A stretch of DNA of 64,000 nucleotides, from positions 4,694,881 through 4,758,880 of the forward strand of contig OY744605.1 in NCBI GenBank assembly GCA_963556255.1, written 5' to 3'. This document shows positions 32,156 to 43,120 of the stretch, in pieces. A program made the translations under genes and the position numbers. The notes beneath the pieces are model-generated. The model saw only the letters and a program-made list of their open reading frames with translations. It made no database searches and was not told where the DNA came from. How positions within the stretch are numbered: position 1 is the first letter of the stretch; each line of letters starts with the position of its first letter. Source of the stretch: Allolobophora icterica. Taxonomy: Eukaryota; Annelida; Clitellata; Crassiclitellata; Lumbricidae.

Positions 32156-32931
32156 GAAAAAAGGATAGCAGCATTTAGTCATATAATGCCTGTTTACGTC
32201 GATATTCTATATAACATTAAAGGAGCAAAGAGGTTCGTATTTCTAATAATATTATGCAGTGTTTAACGACATCGTATGGCTGGCAGAGGCGTAAACGTCG
32301 ATTAGTTGGTTACTTATTTACTTAGTTGCTGTTTATCGACACTATGTCATAAAAAGTTGAATATCGTCGCCATCCTCTTTCTTCAGGCTTCGGACTGGCA
32401 CTACCACAGGTAGGGCAGAAGCAAAGTTGGATGGATGCAGAGTTTAACGACATCTTATGACACAAAGGCCGTTGACGTCGACAGAAATTATTTTAACAGT
32501 TCTCGCCGTTCGTATGGAATTATGCAGAACGGATCCAGAGTTTAACGACATTATATGGTAAGAAAGGCCATCCTTAGGTCATGACCTCATTTGTACCTAT
32601 TAGTAAATACTAAATCCACCACTGAGCCTTAGGGACCCATACTTTTAACGGTAACTTTATATTCAAATGGTTAAGTCTTTTGCCATACATCGTATATTAC
32701 CAATAATAATTGCCCTATAAAACAATTTAACTTAGACATTTATACAAGACTGAGCGATTTTTATTCCCCATAATCGTCGAACTGCTTAAGAGTGGGCCTA
32801 ATTTTTGATTTCTAAAGATCCTATTAGAATCCTCTCTTTCTGATTCTCCCGTCCTTTCTCTCATGAATTTATTTGTTCGTAAAACTGTATCTTAGTTTCA
32901 ATATTGTAGCGACGATTTTTTTTATCCAAAT

Positions 32932-32970
32932 GTTTAACGTCATCATATGACTACACAGGTCGTTGACGAC
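32932..32970 (-). ncRNA. Module A hairpin, weak promoter upstream
   Basis: Minus-strand GTCGTC and GATGAC arms (one wobble) around AACGACCTGTGTAGTCATAT, then GTTAAAC and ATTTGGAT. The PSE at 33048 reads GACACTTCTAAATG and the TATA is poor. Confidence 0.4.
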
Positions 32971-33346
32971 AATTCAATAGTATGAACATTTAACAATACA
33001 TTTAAAACAGAATTAACAGAGTCCAACAGACAGCATTTAGAAGTGTCAAAACATCACCTTACGATGTTCATAATTGTCATTTTTTTAACATCATAAATTA
33101 TGTATATTTATATATATACAGTTAATAATTTCAATGATACTTGTATCATGAAAAGACAATCTTTAGTGCACATTAGACAACATCTTGCATTAATTTGTAT
33201 ACAAAAGACTTTTAAAATATAAAATAAATTAAATGAATGTTTGATGAACATTTATAATGTACATGAGATTTGTAATAATTATAGTTATTCGATTATAAAA
33301 TAGACTTACTTTCAAGTGAAGCGACGATTATTATTATTATTCCACA

Positions 33347-33385
33347 GTTTAACGTCGTCCTATGACATCAAAGGCCGTCGACGAC
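33347..33385 (-). ncRNA. Module A hairpin, downstream of promoter 33418-33452
   Basis: Minus-strand GTCGTC and GACGAC arms pair perfectly around GACGGCCTTTGATGTCATAG, then GTTAAAC and TGTGGAATAATAATAA. It begins about 33 bp past the TATA. Confidence 0.45.
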
Positions 33386-33417
33386 AATTCAGATCATACA
33401 CAGTACAGTAAAATGAA

Positions 33418-33452
33418 GTTATAACATCTGTAAGACACCATTTAAAGGTGTT
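33418..33452 (-). promoter_or_regulatory. snRNA-type promoter (palindromic PSE)
   Basis: Minus-strand AACACCTTTAAATGGTGTC and GTTATAAC, 28 bp apart. Confidence 0.58.
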
Positions 33453-33454
33453 AG

Positions 33455-34245
33455 AATTTCAGAACTGAATTTATAATGTCATTAGTGTTCATTGCTAAAC
33501 AGCATAAGATAATACAGCTACTAATGTCAATTACACATGAACTGTAATAAGACATTTTAAACAATATTTTGCATCAATTATCATAAAACATGAAATTTTA
33601 GATGTACAAAAAAAATTCTTGATGAACATTCTCAGTGCACATGGTATTCTTAATCTATTTATTTGAGCAGTAAAAAAAAGTTTTATTACCAGTTTATAAG
33701 ACAAGTAATTTTCGTATTCATGAGATTCCCATTCTACTTATGTATTTTCAAGAGTAAAATACAACCAAACAGTAATAAAGAAGTAAATTTGTAACAACTA
33801 AATTACATTATTTCTTTAACATGTGATACAGACTTGATAATAAGAGAACTACCATTTCAATACAGATTCTCAAGCTACCACTTCAATCTTCAAATTATTA
33901 TTTATATTTATCACACATGCAACAAGAAGTCTTTTTATATTTATCACACATATTTATCACACATGCAACCATTACACCAGACTCTCATTCACTGACGAAT
34001 GTTTATATAGTAATTATTGAATACAATCACGCAACTGTGGACAACCCACAATGTCCACAACCATAGCATGAAATTCTTATTCTACTCTTCAATTTGACAC
34101 AGCAATCAAATGATATAATAAAACCATATTATAGAAATAGTTGAAGCATTTGGGAAAAGACAAGGCAGGCCTAACCTATACCACACATAAAGGAATATCT
34201 GTTTACATAAACTTTTATATACAACAGCGACGATTCAATGCGGCC
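33455..34245. other. AT-rich non-coding stretch
   Basis: No gene or promoter recognised. A short local duplication ATTTATCACACATGCAAC occurs at about 33906 and 33950. Confidence 0.4.
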
Positions 34246-34249
34246 GACC

Positions 34250-34285
34250 TATATATGGAATAGTTGACACAGTTTTAAAGGTGTC
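34250..34285 (-). promoter_or_regulatory. snRNA-type promoter
   Basis: Minus-strand GACACCTTTAAAACTG, then CCATATATAGG. The TTAA at 34313-34316 just upstream is the empty version of the piggyBac site at 45530. Confidence 0.6.
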
Positions 34286-34762
34286 CAATAAAACGAATTG
34301 CTTATGCGCGGCTTAAACCCTTTAAAGGTTATTGAATCTGTCTTTACCTATCAATCGAAAAAATCTAACTTGCTTCTTCTGTGTAACTGGCGATAATGTA
34401 GACATTTTTTACCAAGCTTTTATAAGTGCTCTGGTTGCGTAAAGAGAGGCAGAGCTTGAGAGGAGTATCTTGTTGATGTGTTCGGTCAGTGTCACTATGA
34501 ATTTTCACAAATGGAGATTCCTAAGGTCGTTATGGAAGAGGATCGGCTGATTCCGGTGATCGAAGGTTCTTCAGAGTGTGATCGCACTTTGCCGCACACG
34601 ATGATCAATTCGTAAGAATTGTAAATGTAATATTAAATGTTACATAAGTGTAAGTGCAGTAATATCAAAAAAAGTAATATATTATTCTGCCTTTAAGTGA
34701 AATCTGACGTGTGAAACCGAAACTTAATAAGCAACTAACGTCGGAATGGTTGGAAATATTTA

Positions 34763-34805
34763 GACACCTCTTTTAAGAATTCTATTTCCTAACATAAGTA
34801 GAATA
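34763..34805 (+). promoter_or_regulatory. snRNA-type promoter with weak TATA
   Basis: GACACCTCTTTTAAG is strong, but the TATA position holds CTAACATAAG. Same state at 19602, 47798 and 51755, so the change is shared by the block. Confidence 0.4.
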
Positions 34806-34892
34806 AATCTAACGATGCTATAACTCGATCTACATCCCTTGCTTTAGAAATGGAAACTACTACTAACTGAACAATCAACAACAGCCGTTACT

Positions 34893-34976
34893 CTGGTAGT
34901 GCCAGTCCAAAGTCCGGATAAGGAGGAGAGCGAAGCTAATCATCTTTGCTGTGACACAGCGTCTTTAAACAAGAAC
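34893..34976 (+). ncRNA. Module B hairpin unit, left arm of palindrome
   Basis: GGTAGTGCCAGTCCAAAGTC, GGATAAGGAGGAG, arms AAGCT and AGCGT region around AATCATCTTTGCTGTGACAC, then CTTTAAAC and AAGAACTAC. It lies about 95 bp past the weak promoter at 34763. Confidence 0.4.
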
Positions 34977-35070
34977 TACACACACTATGTGTCGTAAGAA
35001 CAACCCTCAGATTGGCATCACTCTCCTTATTATCAAGGCTTCGACCTCGAACCATATCTACGTTGCTGTG
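34895..35070. repeat. Head-to-head module B palindrome
   Basis: The plus-strand unit is followed by ACACACTATGTGTCGTAAG and a minus-strand unit with ATCACTCTCCTTATTATC and AAGGCTTCGACCTCG. Inverted arms of about 75 bp would fold into one long hairpin if transcribed through. Confidence 0.5.
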
Positions 35071-35501
35071 AAGTATATCTATATCTGCTTCTTAATCTCT
35101 TTCTGCTGGCGACCGTAGCTGAGTCAATGATGCAAAGCGAATCGTCCTCCTTTCTCTGGACTCTCTGGCAAGCTAAGTCGGATCTTCGCTTTTTATCTCT
35201 GGACAACCCCTCTGACTCGACGCAGCGCTCGTGAATGAACTGGTGCCCTGCGCTTAGCCTTAAAGTAGGGCGTTAGAAATTTGGCGTTACGTATTACGAG
35301 TCAAACACTTTTAAAACAGATTTTCCCTACGTACCTCGCTGCAGACTCTCGCTCCGCCGCCAAAGACGGAACCAGTAGGCATCCTGCCCACGACAAAATG
35401 CAAACATCAGATATTGCCACGGCGAGTAACCGAGTAATTTTCAAGCAATTAACCCATCCATGGCTTCAAAGGGGACTATAGAGCAGATTGAATTGCCAAC
35501 G

Positions 35502-35540
35502 GTTTAATGACATCTTATGGCCACAAAGGACGATGATGTC
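35502..35540 (-). ncRNA. Module A hairpin in unit driven from 35683
   Basis: Minus-strand GACATC and GATGTC arms pair perfectly around ATCGTCCTTTGTGGCCATAA, then ATTAAAC. It lies about 105 bp past the TATA; the predicted RNA would be about 120 nt. Relatives: 52799-52837, 20441-20479. Confidence 0.45.
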
Positions 35541-35645
35541 AATAGAAATTATTTTTGAACAGTTCTCATAATACTTTTTAGCATTATGCAGTTTACTACC
35601 TATCATGTGTACACAACACACAACCAAAATGTTGTGCGTTTGTCA

Positions 35646-35683
35646 ATATATATAACTTGCAATAAAACTATTATAAAGGTGTC
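35646..35683 (-). promoter_or_regulatory. snRNA-type promoter
   Basis: Minus-strand GACACCTTTATAATAG, then GTTATATATATTG. Confidence 0.6.
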
Positions 35684-35774
35684 GAAAGAGTGTTGTAGTA
35701 AATAAACTGTAACAACAGCCTGTGCAGATATAAATAAATCAACATTTACCAGATCGTAAAACTCCGCCTCTACT

Positions 35775-35862
35775 GTATCTCTTTGCCAGTCCAAAGCTTG
35801 AAGAAAGGAGGAGGGCGACGCAAGGAATCTTTGTTATGACTCAGTGTCGTTAAACTTAGTGT
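35775..35862 (+). ncRNA. Module B hairpin unit
   Basis: TTTGCCAGTCCAAAGCTTG, AAAGGAGGAGGGCGACGC, ATCTTTGTTATGACTC, AGTGTCGTTAAAC. Arms GACGC- and AGTGTC pair partly. Confidence 0.35.
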
Positions 35863-36192
35863 GCTTTGAGAATTGTAGAACGTGCCATAGTATGTTTTTA
35901 CTGCTTGCAGAGAGAAACAGGCTAGACGCGGTTCAATACCCGTAAGCCACTATGCAGCGGACGCCTTACTGGTCCTGCCAATTAAGATACTGATAATTGT
36001 ACCGTCATGTTTCTGTTGTTTCAATGTAAATAGCGCAAATATCCACGAAGGTAACCGTCGAGAGGCACACCATTAATGAAATTTTTATTATAAGTGCTGT
36101 ATAAATGTCACTTCGTCCATGCTTTTACGATGCTTCTTGTCAAATGTTTGAGTGAGTCCTAGTAATATAAGGCCGAGTCAATAGTTCCCTTA

Positions 36193-36227
36193 AACACCTT
36201 TAAAATATTTATCCAGATTCTATATAG
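36193..36227 (+). promoter_or_regulatory. snRNA-type promoter
   Basis: AACACCTTTAAAATAT and CTATATAG, 27 bp apart. A decayed module A (AGTCAACGGCCGTTGTGGCC, 36273) lies about 45 bp past the TATA. Confidence 0.6.
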
Positions 36228-36923
36228 ATGTCACTTGGACCATTCATTAATTTTTATAGCATCGAAAAGAGTTCTAGTCAACGGCCGTTGTGGCCATAAT
36301 ATGCCAAAGTAGTTCCTGTGCACTACAAGTGAAAACAACAGCTCTTCTCAGTCTAAAAACGTTTTAACCTAAGCTAAATGTAGAATAAGACTCCCGTGTC
36401 AAAATTATTATTATATATATCTTAACCTAAACCGAGTTCAATCTTTTAACTGACATCTTACCCTATCAACTGCATCTTACCCTATCACGTGCAAATGTCC
36501 TTTTCTTCAGAGGAAACCGGCGATCATAAAATCATTAGATTATCAGTTGGACCTAAGCCATTAAGCGTCCAATCGACTATAGGTGGCCGACCGGTTTCCT
36601 TTAAATTCATGAAACGATCTGGGAATTGGGATTTAGAATTGAAAGGGCAATGTCCACATAACTGACAGTGGTCATGTTTCTTTGTCTTTCAAATGTTAAT
36701 AAAGGTGCAATATGAATGCACAGTTGCGGATTCTTATTTAAGGAGGTAGAATTGCTAGTTAAATTGTGAGTTGCTTGATAGGAGCTACAGGAACAAAAAG
36801 AATGGACAAAATCATATATCATGCTGTTAATTCTCGGATTTGGAAGAGAGGTTCGCTTGAACTACATATAACTGCAGTAATTGCCGGTTATAATTATTAG
36901 CTGAATTATCTGGTAATATTTTA

Positions 36924-36959
36924 GACACCTCACTTACACCTCTTGTTCTTCTATAAAAG
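36924..36959 (+). promoter_or_regulatory. snRNA-type promoter
   Basis: GACACCTCACTTACACC and CTATAAAAG, 27 bp apart. It faces a minus-strand PSE at 37045 (GACACCTCATTTCAAGG, weak TATA CATTAATA). Confidence 0.58.
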
Positions 36960-37334
36960 TCACTTACGACACCGCGAAGCAATCAATCCTCGTTTACCGT
37001 GCTGTTGCGTATTAATGGGAAAGTAACTCCTTGAAATGAGGTGTCTAAATAATACAAAACGTCTTAATCGTCAATTTCTAAAGCGCCGTTTGAAAACTAA
37101 GTGCAGAGCTTAAGATTACTCACGAGCGCTGCGTCGAGTCAGAGGGGATGTACAAAGGATAGTCAAAAGGAGGTCAGAGTGGGGTTGCCAGGAAATCAGA
37201 GAAGGTGGAGTAGCTGTAAAGGGGGATCAACGAAAAACATATATAAATATGAACTGAAATACAATAAACTTTAAAGACATCAACGTCTTTTGCTGCATAA
37301 GATACCGATAAATTCTGGAACTAATCAAATAGCG

Positions 37335-37605
37335 ATATTATTATTATTAATAATATTCTTTATTGAAAAACCAAAAGCGAACCGCACATTGGTGAACAAG
37401 TATAGAAAAAATATAAAACATAGAAGTAATAAGAACATAATAATATTTGAAAAAAAGGAGTGTAAAATAAAAAAAAATTCTAGGCTACAACACTACATCA
37501 TAAGCATCATAATAGCAGAAAAATTTAAAACTAACTATTATCTAAAATGGCTGGCAGTTTTACTAATTAAACAACATCAAAAAGCATCCTAATAATATAA
37601 ACATT
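37335..37605 (-). mobile_element. Insert in block 2 copy b, possible minus-strand retroposon
   Basis: Absent from the paralog near 8350. It starts with TTATTATTATTAATAATATT and TCTTTATTGA, which reads on the minus strand as a LINE or SINE tail with an AAT repeat. Internal sequence is A-rich with no recognised domain. Boundaries approximate. Confidence 0.45.
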
Positions 37606-37629
37606 ATAACTAATAGTAGGAGTTTGTAT

Positions 37630-37910
37630 TAATTAACGGGGCGGGGAGATGGTTGAATGGTAACATGGTGGCATGTGGATCAGAAGATCAGAAGGACGCG
37701 GCTTCGATAACCGCTAGCCCTACAAGGTAGACTCAGCCTTCCATTCCCTAGATGGCGGTGGTAAAATGAGTAGTAGGACAGAAGGGCGCCTTGCACTGGC
37801 TTGCAGGTTGCCATACAGTTAAATTCAACTCTTGCTCAATTTGTTATCGTCTGTTACTACTGTATCATTTAATCTTGCTGCGTACTTATCAGTTTGAATC
37901 AATAAAAATA
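37630..37910 (+). mobile_element. tRNA-derived SINE (paralog of 8395-8665)
   Basis: Same head (GGTTGAATGGTAACATGG) and same 3' end (AATCTTGCTGCGTACTTATC). It was duplicated with the block. Confidence 0.7.
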
Positions 37911-38233
37911 GAAATGGACTTTAAGCCGAGCATATCCAATCAGATGAGATACGGTATAGAAGTAGATTTGGCTTCTCCTCTCTCTGGTCTCTGGCAAACT
38001 GACTTGATCTTCACTTGGAATCTCAGGACAACCTATCTGACTTGACACAGCACTCGTGAATAAGCTGGTGTCCTGATCTTAGCTTCCCCCTCCAAAAACG
38101 GAACCAGCCTGGCATCCTCGCCCTGACAAGGCGCAAGTATCAGACATTTCCACGGCGAGTAACTTTTGAAATTGAAGCAGTTAACTCATCCAGTGCTTCG
38201 AGGGGAACGATAGAACAGATTGAATTTTCAACA

Positions 38234-38262
38234 GGTAACTACGTCTTTCATCCTTTGACGTC
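38234..38262 (-). ncRNA. Module A-like short hairpin
   Basis: Minus-strand GACGTC and GACGTA arms around AAAGGATGAAA, then GTTACCT. Five Watson-Crick pairs; compare the wobble version at 9131-9159. It is downstream of promoter 38325-38362. Confidence 0.42.
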
Positions 38263-38324
38263 GTTAGAAATACCGTTCGTTCGACCTACACGTTGTGTAC
38301 CCAAAATAAGCGCGTGCGATTTGT

Positions 38325-38362
38325 TTATATATAATTTATGATGAAGCCATGTTAAAGGTGTC
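38325..38362 (-). promoter_or_regulatory. snRNA-type promoter
   Basis: Minus-strand GACACCTTTAACATGG, then ATTATATATAAAC; paralog of 9241-9280. Confidence 0.6.
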
Positions 38363-38718
38363 GAAAGAGTGTCGTAGTCAATAAAGTTTAACGACAGCCT
38401 ATGACTGCCAGAAACGCCCAACCTTGAGCTTGAATTGGATTTCCAACAGTTCAACAACATCTTATGACATCGGAAGCCGTTGACGTCAACTGAAGATTTT
38501 TAAAACAGTTTTCACTGTTTGAAATACTGGAGGAGACAATCAGACTGAGGAATACAGAGGAACACGCCATCTATCGCTTTCGCTCTTTTAACAGAACTAC
38601 ATTTTCTGTCGTTGAGTTTAGATAAAAACTGAATAAATTCCGCTACCAAAATGAAAGTCAAGATATGCCCGGGCCATAAGAAACAGCGCTAAGATCCACG
38701 ACGGTAACGGACTACAAG

Positions 38719-38755
38719 AACACCTTTAATTCAGTTTTCAAAGATGCTATATATT
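38719..38755 (+). promoter_or_regulatory. snRNA-type promoter
   Basis: AACACCTTTAATTC and CTATATATT; paralog of 9637-9673. Confidence 0.6.
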
Positions 38756-38774
38756 CTTCACCTTTAAGAGGGTT

Positions 38775-38955
38775 TCCACTGTCAAAGGCACTTCGTAAAT
38801 TCCCGAATAGTATATCATAACATACCATACCTGTGCTGATATGACAAAATCAAACTTCCCCAGATTGTAGACTGTATTGCCATAGGAACGGTGAGAACTG
38901 CTCACAATAATTTGTCGACGTCAACGACCTTTGTTGTCAAGAAGTGTCGTTTAAC
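38775..38955 (+). ncRNA. Candidate small RNA ending in module A hairpin
   Basis: Paralog of 9695-9873. Arms GACGTC (38917) and AGTGTC (38943), then GTTTAAC. The loop change TCATAA to TCAAGA is the main difference. Confidence 0.4.
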
Positions 38956-39276
38956 TGTGCATCCGCCGGATCGTCATAAAAGTGGATCAATCATGTATAA
39001 GAGGTCGACGTCAACGTGAAGATTATTGTTAAACAATATATATACTTCTTGTAAAATACCTTTTATCACATATATTGTAATGTAAGTGCAGTAAAATTTT
39101 AAATTTATAATCAAATAACATCAGATGACTGTGTGAAGATGGAACTAAGTAAACAATAACAGTTGGAATAGTTGGTTCTATTTGGCACCTCTTTTAAGAT
39201 AGTGTATTTCGTTAAAAAAGTAAAATTAACTGGTGATGCGGAGTTCTAAACCAACACTCCGTTGTAATCACGGATA

Positions 39277-40295
39277 TTAACCCTCAGGCTACCAAGGTTT
39301 TTTGCGACATCAGCTACCAAGGGGGGTGGTTACCACGCCCCTCCGCAATTTCGGGTTTGGTTTCAAATATCATATCATGCAATATAGCATTTGATTCAGC
39401 ATTCATTTCTGAAAAGAATGGTATATTTAGTTGTGAAATATATGAATGCATCTCGAAATTCTATAGTTTTTAACAAAGGCACCGGTCCATTTAACGATAT
39501 CTGATATTATCCCACACAATTTGTACTTTTTAGATAAGAAATATAAATGATGTGGGTTTTGAAAATGTACTATGTATCCAAGAATATTCTAAATATAATG
39601 AGGCTTAATTTTCAACAATACAAACTATTCCAAAGTCTGTTTTAGTTACAGGCAAAACCTAAAGGCGTGCAGCTATATCAACATGAAACAAGAAATTATG
39701 TAATTTTTCCCGGCAGTCAGATACGTCAGTGGTCCTTGCAGTTATTCCAAGTTACTTTCATTGTTTTGTGGGAATGCTTCCTGCAAACCGGCTTGTTGAA
39801 CACTTCACAGCACTGCTTTTACTCTGTTAGCATTCTGCTTCAACTGTTTATAGCCCTTCCCCATACCCAACCATATCGGTTTACGTTGTGATGTTGCATC
39901 AGTGATTTTCACACTGAAAAAGCGTATTATTATTAATTATGATCACTTCCGGTTTTCAAAAGACAAATAACTAAGCATGCAAATATAGCCCTACATTCCC
40001 TCTAAAGAATGGCATAGTTGTTTCTCTTCCAGAAAGAATAATGAATACCTTCATAGTCGACAAACAGCTAACAACTGAGAAATTCCTGATTTCAACAAGG
40101 TGGTACCTAGGCTATATTGGGTATAACTTTTTTATGGTGTGGGATATCATCACGACTTTTACCTCAAAATGTGTGCAAATGGACCCCCTACAGCTACCTA
40201 AAATGTCAAAATTATATTCCATGTGCTAAAAAATAATTTTGCAGAAAAACGTAGGGGGGGGTGGTAACCACCCCCCTTGGTAGCCCGAGGGTTAA
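39277..40295 (-). mobile_element. Non-autonomous piggyBac-type element (inverted relative of 13739)
   Basis: TTAA at 39277-39280 and 40292-40295; ends CCCTCAGGCTACCAAGG and the complement of CCCTCGGGCTACCAAGG. The paralog near 10186 has a single TTAA, proving a precise TTAA insertion after block duplication. The minus strand keeps part of the piggyBac C-terminal cysteine-rich coding region. The plus-strand open frame at 39667-39891 is its antisense. Confidence 0.92.
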
Positions 40296-40356
40296 GTACT
40301 TAAAACTCTTGTTCTTCGATAATTGTCCAACTAATAACAACTTGTCTATCTTTTTT

Positions 40357-40391
40357 GTTTATAGGAAGGTAAATCCTTTAAATGAGGTGTC
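40357..40391 (-). promoter_or_regulatory. snRNA-type promoter
   Basis: Minus-strand GACACCTCATTTAAAGG, then CTATAAAC; paralog of 10484-10520. Confidence 0.58.
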
Positions 40392-40622
40392 TAAAACATT
40401 ACAACTAGCGAATAGAAGACAAATATAAAAATGAACTGAAGTACAATTACGTTTAAAGACGTCGACGGCTTTTGCTGAAATAAGATATCGATCAACTTTG
40501 GAATCAGTAAGATAACGAAATAACCATTATACTGTAGGTAATTGCAAGATTTCAATAACAACACTGATAACTCTGACGGTGGTAAGATGACGCGAGAAAT
40601 ATATTACGTAACAATCATATTC

Positions 40623-40660
40623 GACACCTTTTCAACGTAATCGCCGAAGGCTATATAAAT
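40623..40660 (+). promoter_or_regulatory. snRNA-type promoter
   Basis: GACACCTTTTCAACG and CTATATAAAT; paralog of 10771-10808. A decayed module A follows at about 40797-40838. Confidence 0.6.
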
Positions 40661-41354
40661 CTCAACCGCGTATTTTGGTTTTTTTTTCCTGTTTTCATAG
40701 CAGTTACGGAAACCACCGAACAAAAATTTGTAAGGACATAATAGTAGACCCCTAGGGTAGAAGCGCCACTTTCAAACCTGGAAATTTGAGGGGGCCAGGT
40801 CACCGGCTCTGGTAGTCAAAAGATTTTGATAAACATAGAAAATCTCTATTTGCCAATCTAATCATCATCACATGGCAGAGAGTACCGTTCAACCGAGCGA
40901 TAGGAGTGCCTTTGCAACAGATTAGCGGCATTTTATGGCATCAAAGGCCGCTGACGTCGATTGGAAAAAATGTTTAAAGTTTTTTTTCCAGCTAGTTCTT
41001 TAATAGCGAAAAATTTCAGTAAATAATATTCTTTTATTGACAAGCTCACTGATAAACCGCAGTAAGTAACATTGCAACAATGAAACACGACTGTACAATT
41101 GTCAAGATCTTATCGAACACACGTCTTGGCAGCCTGTTAGGCGCCCGCTCATTTTACTGCCAACCCTAAGCGAGTTGAAGGCTGAGAAGGGGATTTCGGG
41201 CATTGAACCGTGTCTTTTCAAAATCTAATGTTGTTTGGGGGGATCCATATAGTAGTGGTAACATCACTTGAGTGAAGAGCAGTAGGTTGCGGGATTGCTT
41301 CCCGCAACCCTCTTAAAGGTCCACTCAGCATATCATTCGCGAGATGGCGCGTTG

Positions 41355-41758
41355 TTAACCTTCACAGGACGAAGAGGGGTAAATAATTACCCCAGGGGTG
41401 TTGGGATGTTGATTGCGGAGCCACTGTAGGTATGTATCATTTGTCGTTCCGTGTGTTTACAAGTAACCACCAATGACATATTCTGACCGCATACCCACCA
41501 CATCGCCTTGTGGTGGGAAAAAGATTTTTCAATCCAAAGTCTCCTGGGGTAAAAATTTACCCCTCTTCGTCCTCGACGTCGTTATTTTTTCGTTCATAGG
41601 GCAGATATGTTTTTTAAAGATATGAGCTCATAAGTGACTTCCAATCATAAATCAAGTGTGGAATCTACCAAGGAATTGAGTGTTAATAGTTTCATAATTG
41701 AGGAGTTCATTTTCCAAGATGGCGGCCAATATGGCCGCCAAAACAAAAAAATATTTAA
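41355..41758. mobile_element. Insert with TTAA edges and GGACGAAGAGGGG inverted repeats
   Basis: Starts at TTAA 41355 inside a SINE whose paralog (11535) is uninterrupted. AGGACGAAGAGGGGTAAA at 41365 is repeated inverted at 41555-41575, an 18-bp perfect match. The next TTAA is 41755, but that end has no matching terminal repeat. It may be a piggyBac MITE with a damaged right end, or two elements. Confidence 0.5.
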
Positions 41759-41972
41759 CTACACGCGCACAGCCAGCGGTTTACGAATACCAAGGTCTAT
41801 GCCATTTAGTTAATAAATAAAATAAATAATTTAATAATTAAGCAATTAAGTAAGTAAGTAAGTAGATAATTAAGTATGACTATCTTCTTAAGTAAGCGTA
41901 TGAGTATTTATAGCAATTTTTTTGAACCTACAAACTCGCTTAATTTTCGCAGAAAACGTGGCATATATTTTA

Positions 41973-42007
41973 GACACCTCATTTAAAGAACTAACTTTCC
42001 TATATGT
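41973..42007 (+). promoter_or_regulatory. snRNA-type promoter
   Basis: GACACCTCATTTAAAG and CTATATG, 27 bp apart; paralog of 27036. Confidence 0.58.
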
Positions 42008-42815
42008 AACCATAACCTGAAGCGTAATTAACTTAAGACTCAACTCAGGGTGTTCGATGGCAGAAATAAGTGTGCGTGAGAACCACTAGTTTGCTTGTAA
42101 TCGTAATCGTAAACTCAAAATTTCGCAAAGACGTTACTTGGAAGCTAAGCGCAGGGCATCAGCTTGTTACGACCGCAGCGTGAAATTGTCATTGACGCTT
42201 TGCATTCTTAGAGCTCATTTAACCTCTTTTATTGTGAAAATGTTTGTCGTAAAAAGTTGGAAAAAAGTTGGAAAAAGTTTAACTACTTTTTTAGTTTAGT
42301 TAACTAATTTCCAAAATCAGTTGCCAACTTTAGTTAAACTATCTTTTTAGTTGGAAAATAGTTTAGGTTTAACTAAAAAAAATAGTTTAGTGCCCATCAC
42401 TGATTATATACAGCTACATACATACATATACATATGTAATCAGTGTTTTTTCATATGTAAAGTTTCTATTTAACGAGCTGTGTCATAAGATGATTAGCTT
42501 CGCTCCCTTCCTTACCCTATCTTAGGTCTGGCACTACCTGAATATAAGGCAATGACTGTGTCTCAGTGCCTATCCTTTAGTCATATTGATTTCATATGGC
42601 CCGTACTGTTTGAAAAGGATGTTAAAGCGAGGTAAGAAATACATTGAAGTGCCACCAATGTCGACTGATAGAGACAGAATCGTAAATGTAATTGTAAATG
42701 TTACATAAATGTAAATTCAGCAAAGAGTAAAGATGGAGTTTTGTTTTACCTTCAAAGAAAATCTGATGTGTGAAGCTGCAACTAAATAAACAAAACAGTC
42801 GGAATATAATATTTA

Positions 42816-42848
42816 GACACCTTTGTTAGGAATGCTGACTCTATAATA
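42816..42848 (+). promoter_or_regulatory. snRNA-type promoter
   Basis: GACACCTTTGTTAGG and CTATAATA; paralog of 27841 and 28270. Confidence 0.6.
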
Positions 42849-43018
42849 AATGGAATAACTCCGGTACTGATACATAAGTTGTTGTATGCCGGGGTATAAA
42901 GAGTATTTAAAAGTCGCAAAAAGTTCAATTAAGTGTGTGAATTTTAACAACTGATTGTACAATGTTAAAGTACATTCTACTAATGCGTGTGGCATATGCA
43001 GTGTACGAGAAACCCTTC

Positions 43019-43057
43019 CACACCTTTTATTACACTGTCAGAACAAATATACTATAC
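43019..43057 (+). promoter_or_regulatory. snRNA-type promoter directly before a module A hairpin
   Basis: CACACCTTTTATTACACTG and CTATACAC; paralog of 28470. Confidence 0.6.
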
Positions 43058-43078
43058 ACACCGTGTAATTCCAGGATA

Positions 43079-43120
43079 TACGTCAACGGCCTTAATTAAT
43101 GCCATAAGACGTCGTTAAAC
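43079..43120 (+). ncRNA. Module A hairpin at predicted transcript start
   Basis: ACGTC and GACGT arms pair perfectly around AACGGCCTTAATTAATGCC, ATAA, then CGTTAAAC. A 4-bp ATTA duplication enlarges the loop relative to 28531. A second, shorter module A-like unit lies at 43158-43190. Confidence 0.5.

Larger units (their letters stand above)
36910..41357. repeat. Segmental duplication block 2, copy b
   Basis: Collinear with 7930-11560. It gained the piggyBac element at 39277-40295, an A/T-rich insert at about 37335-37605 and a further insert from 41355. It lacks the 10237 SINE and the 7450 LINE. Confidence 0.85.
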
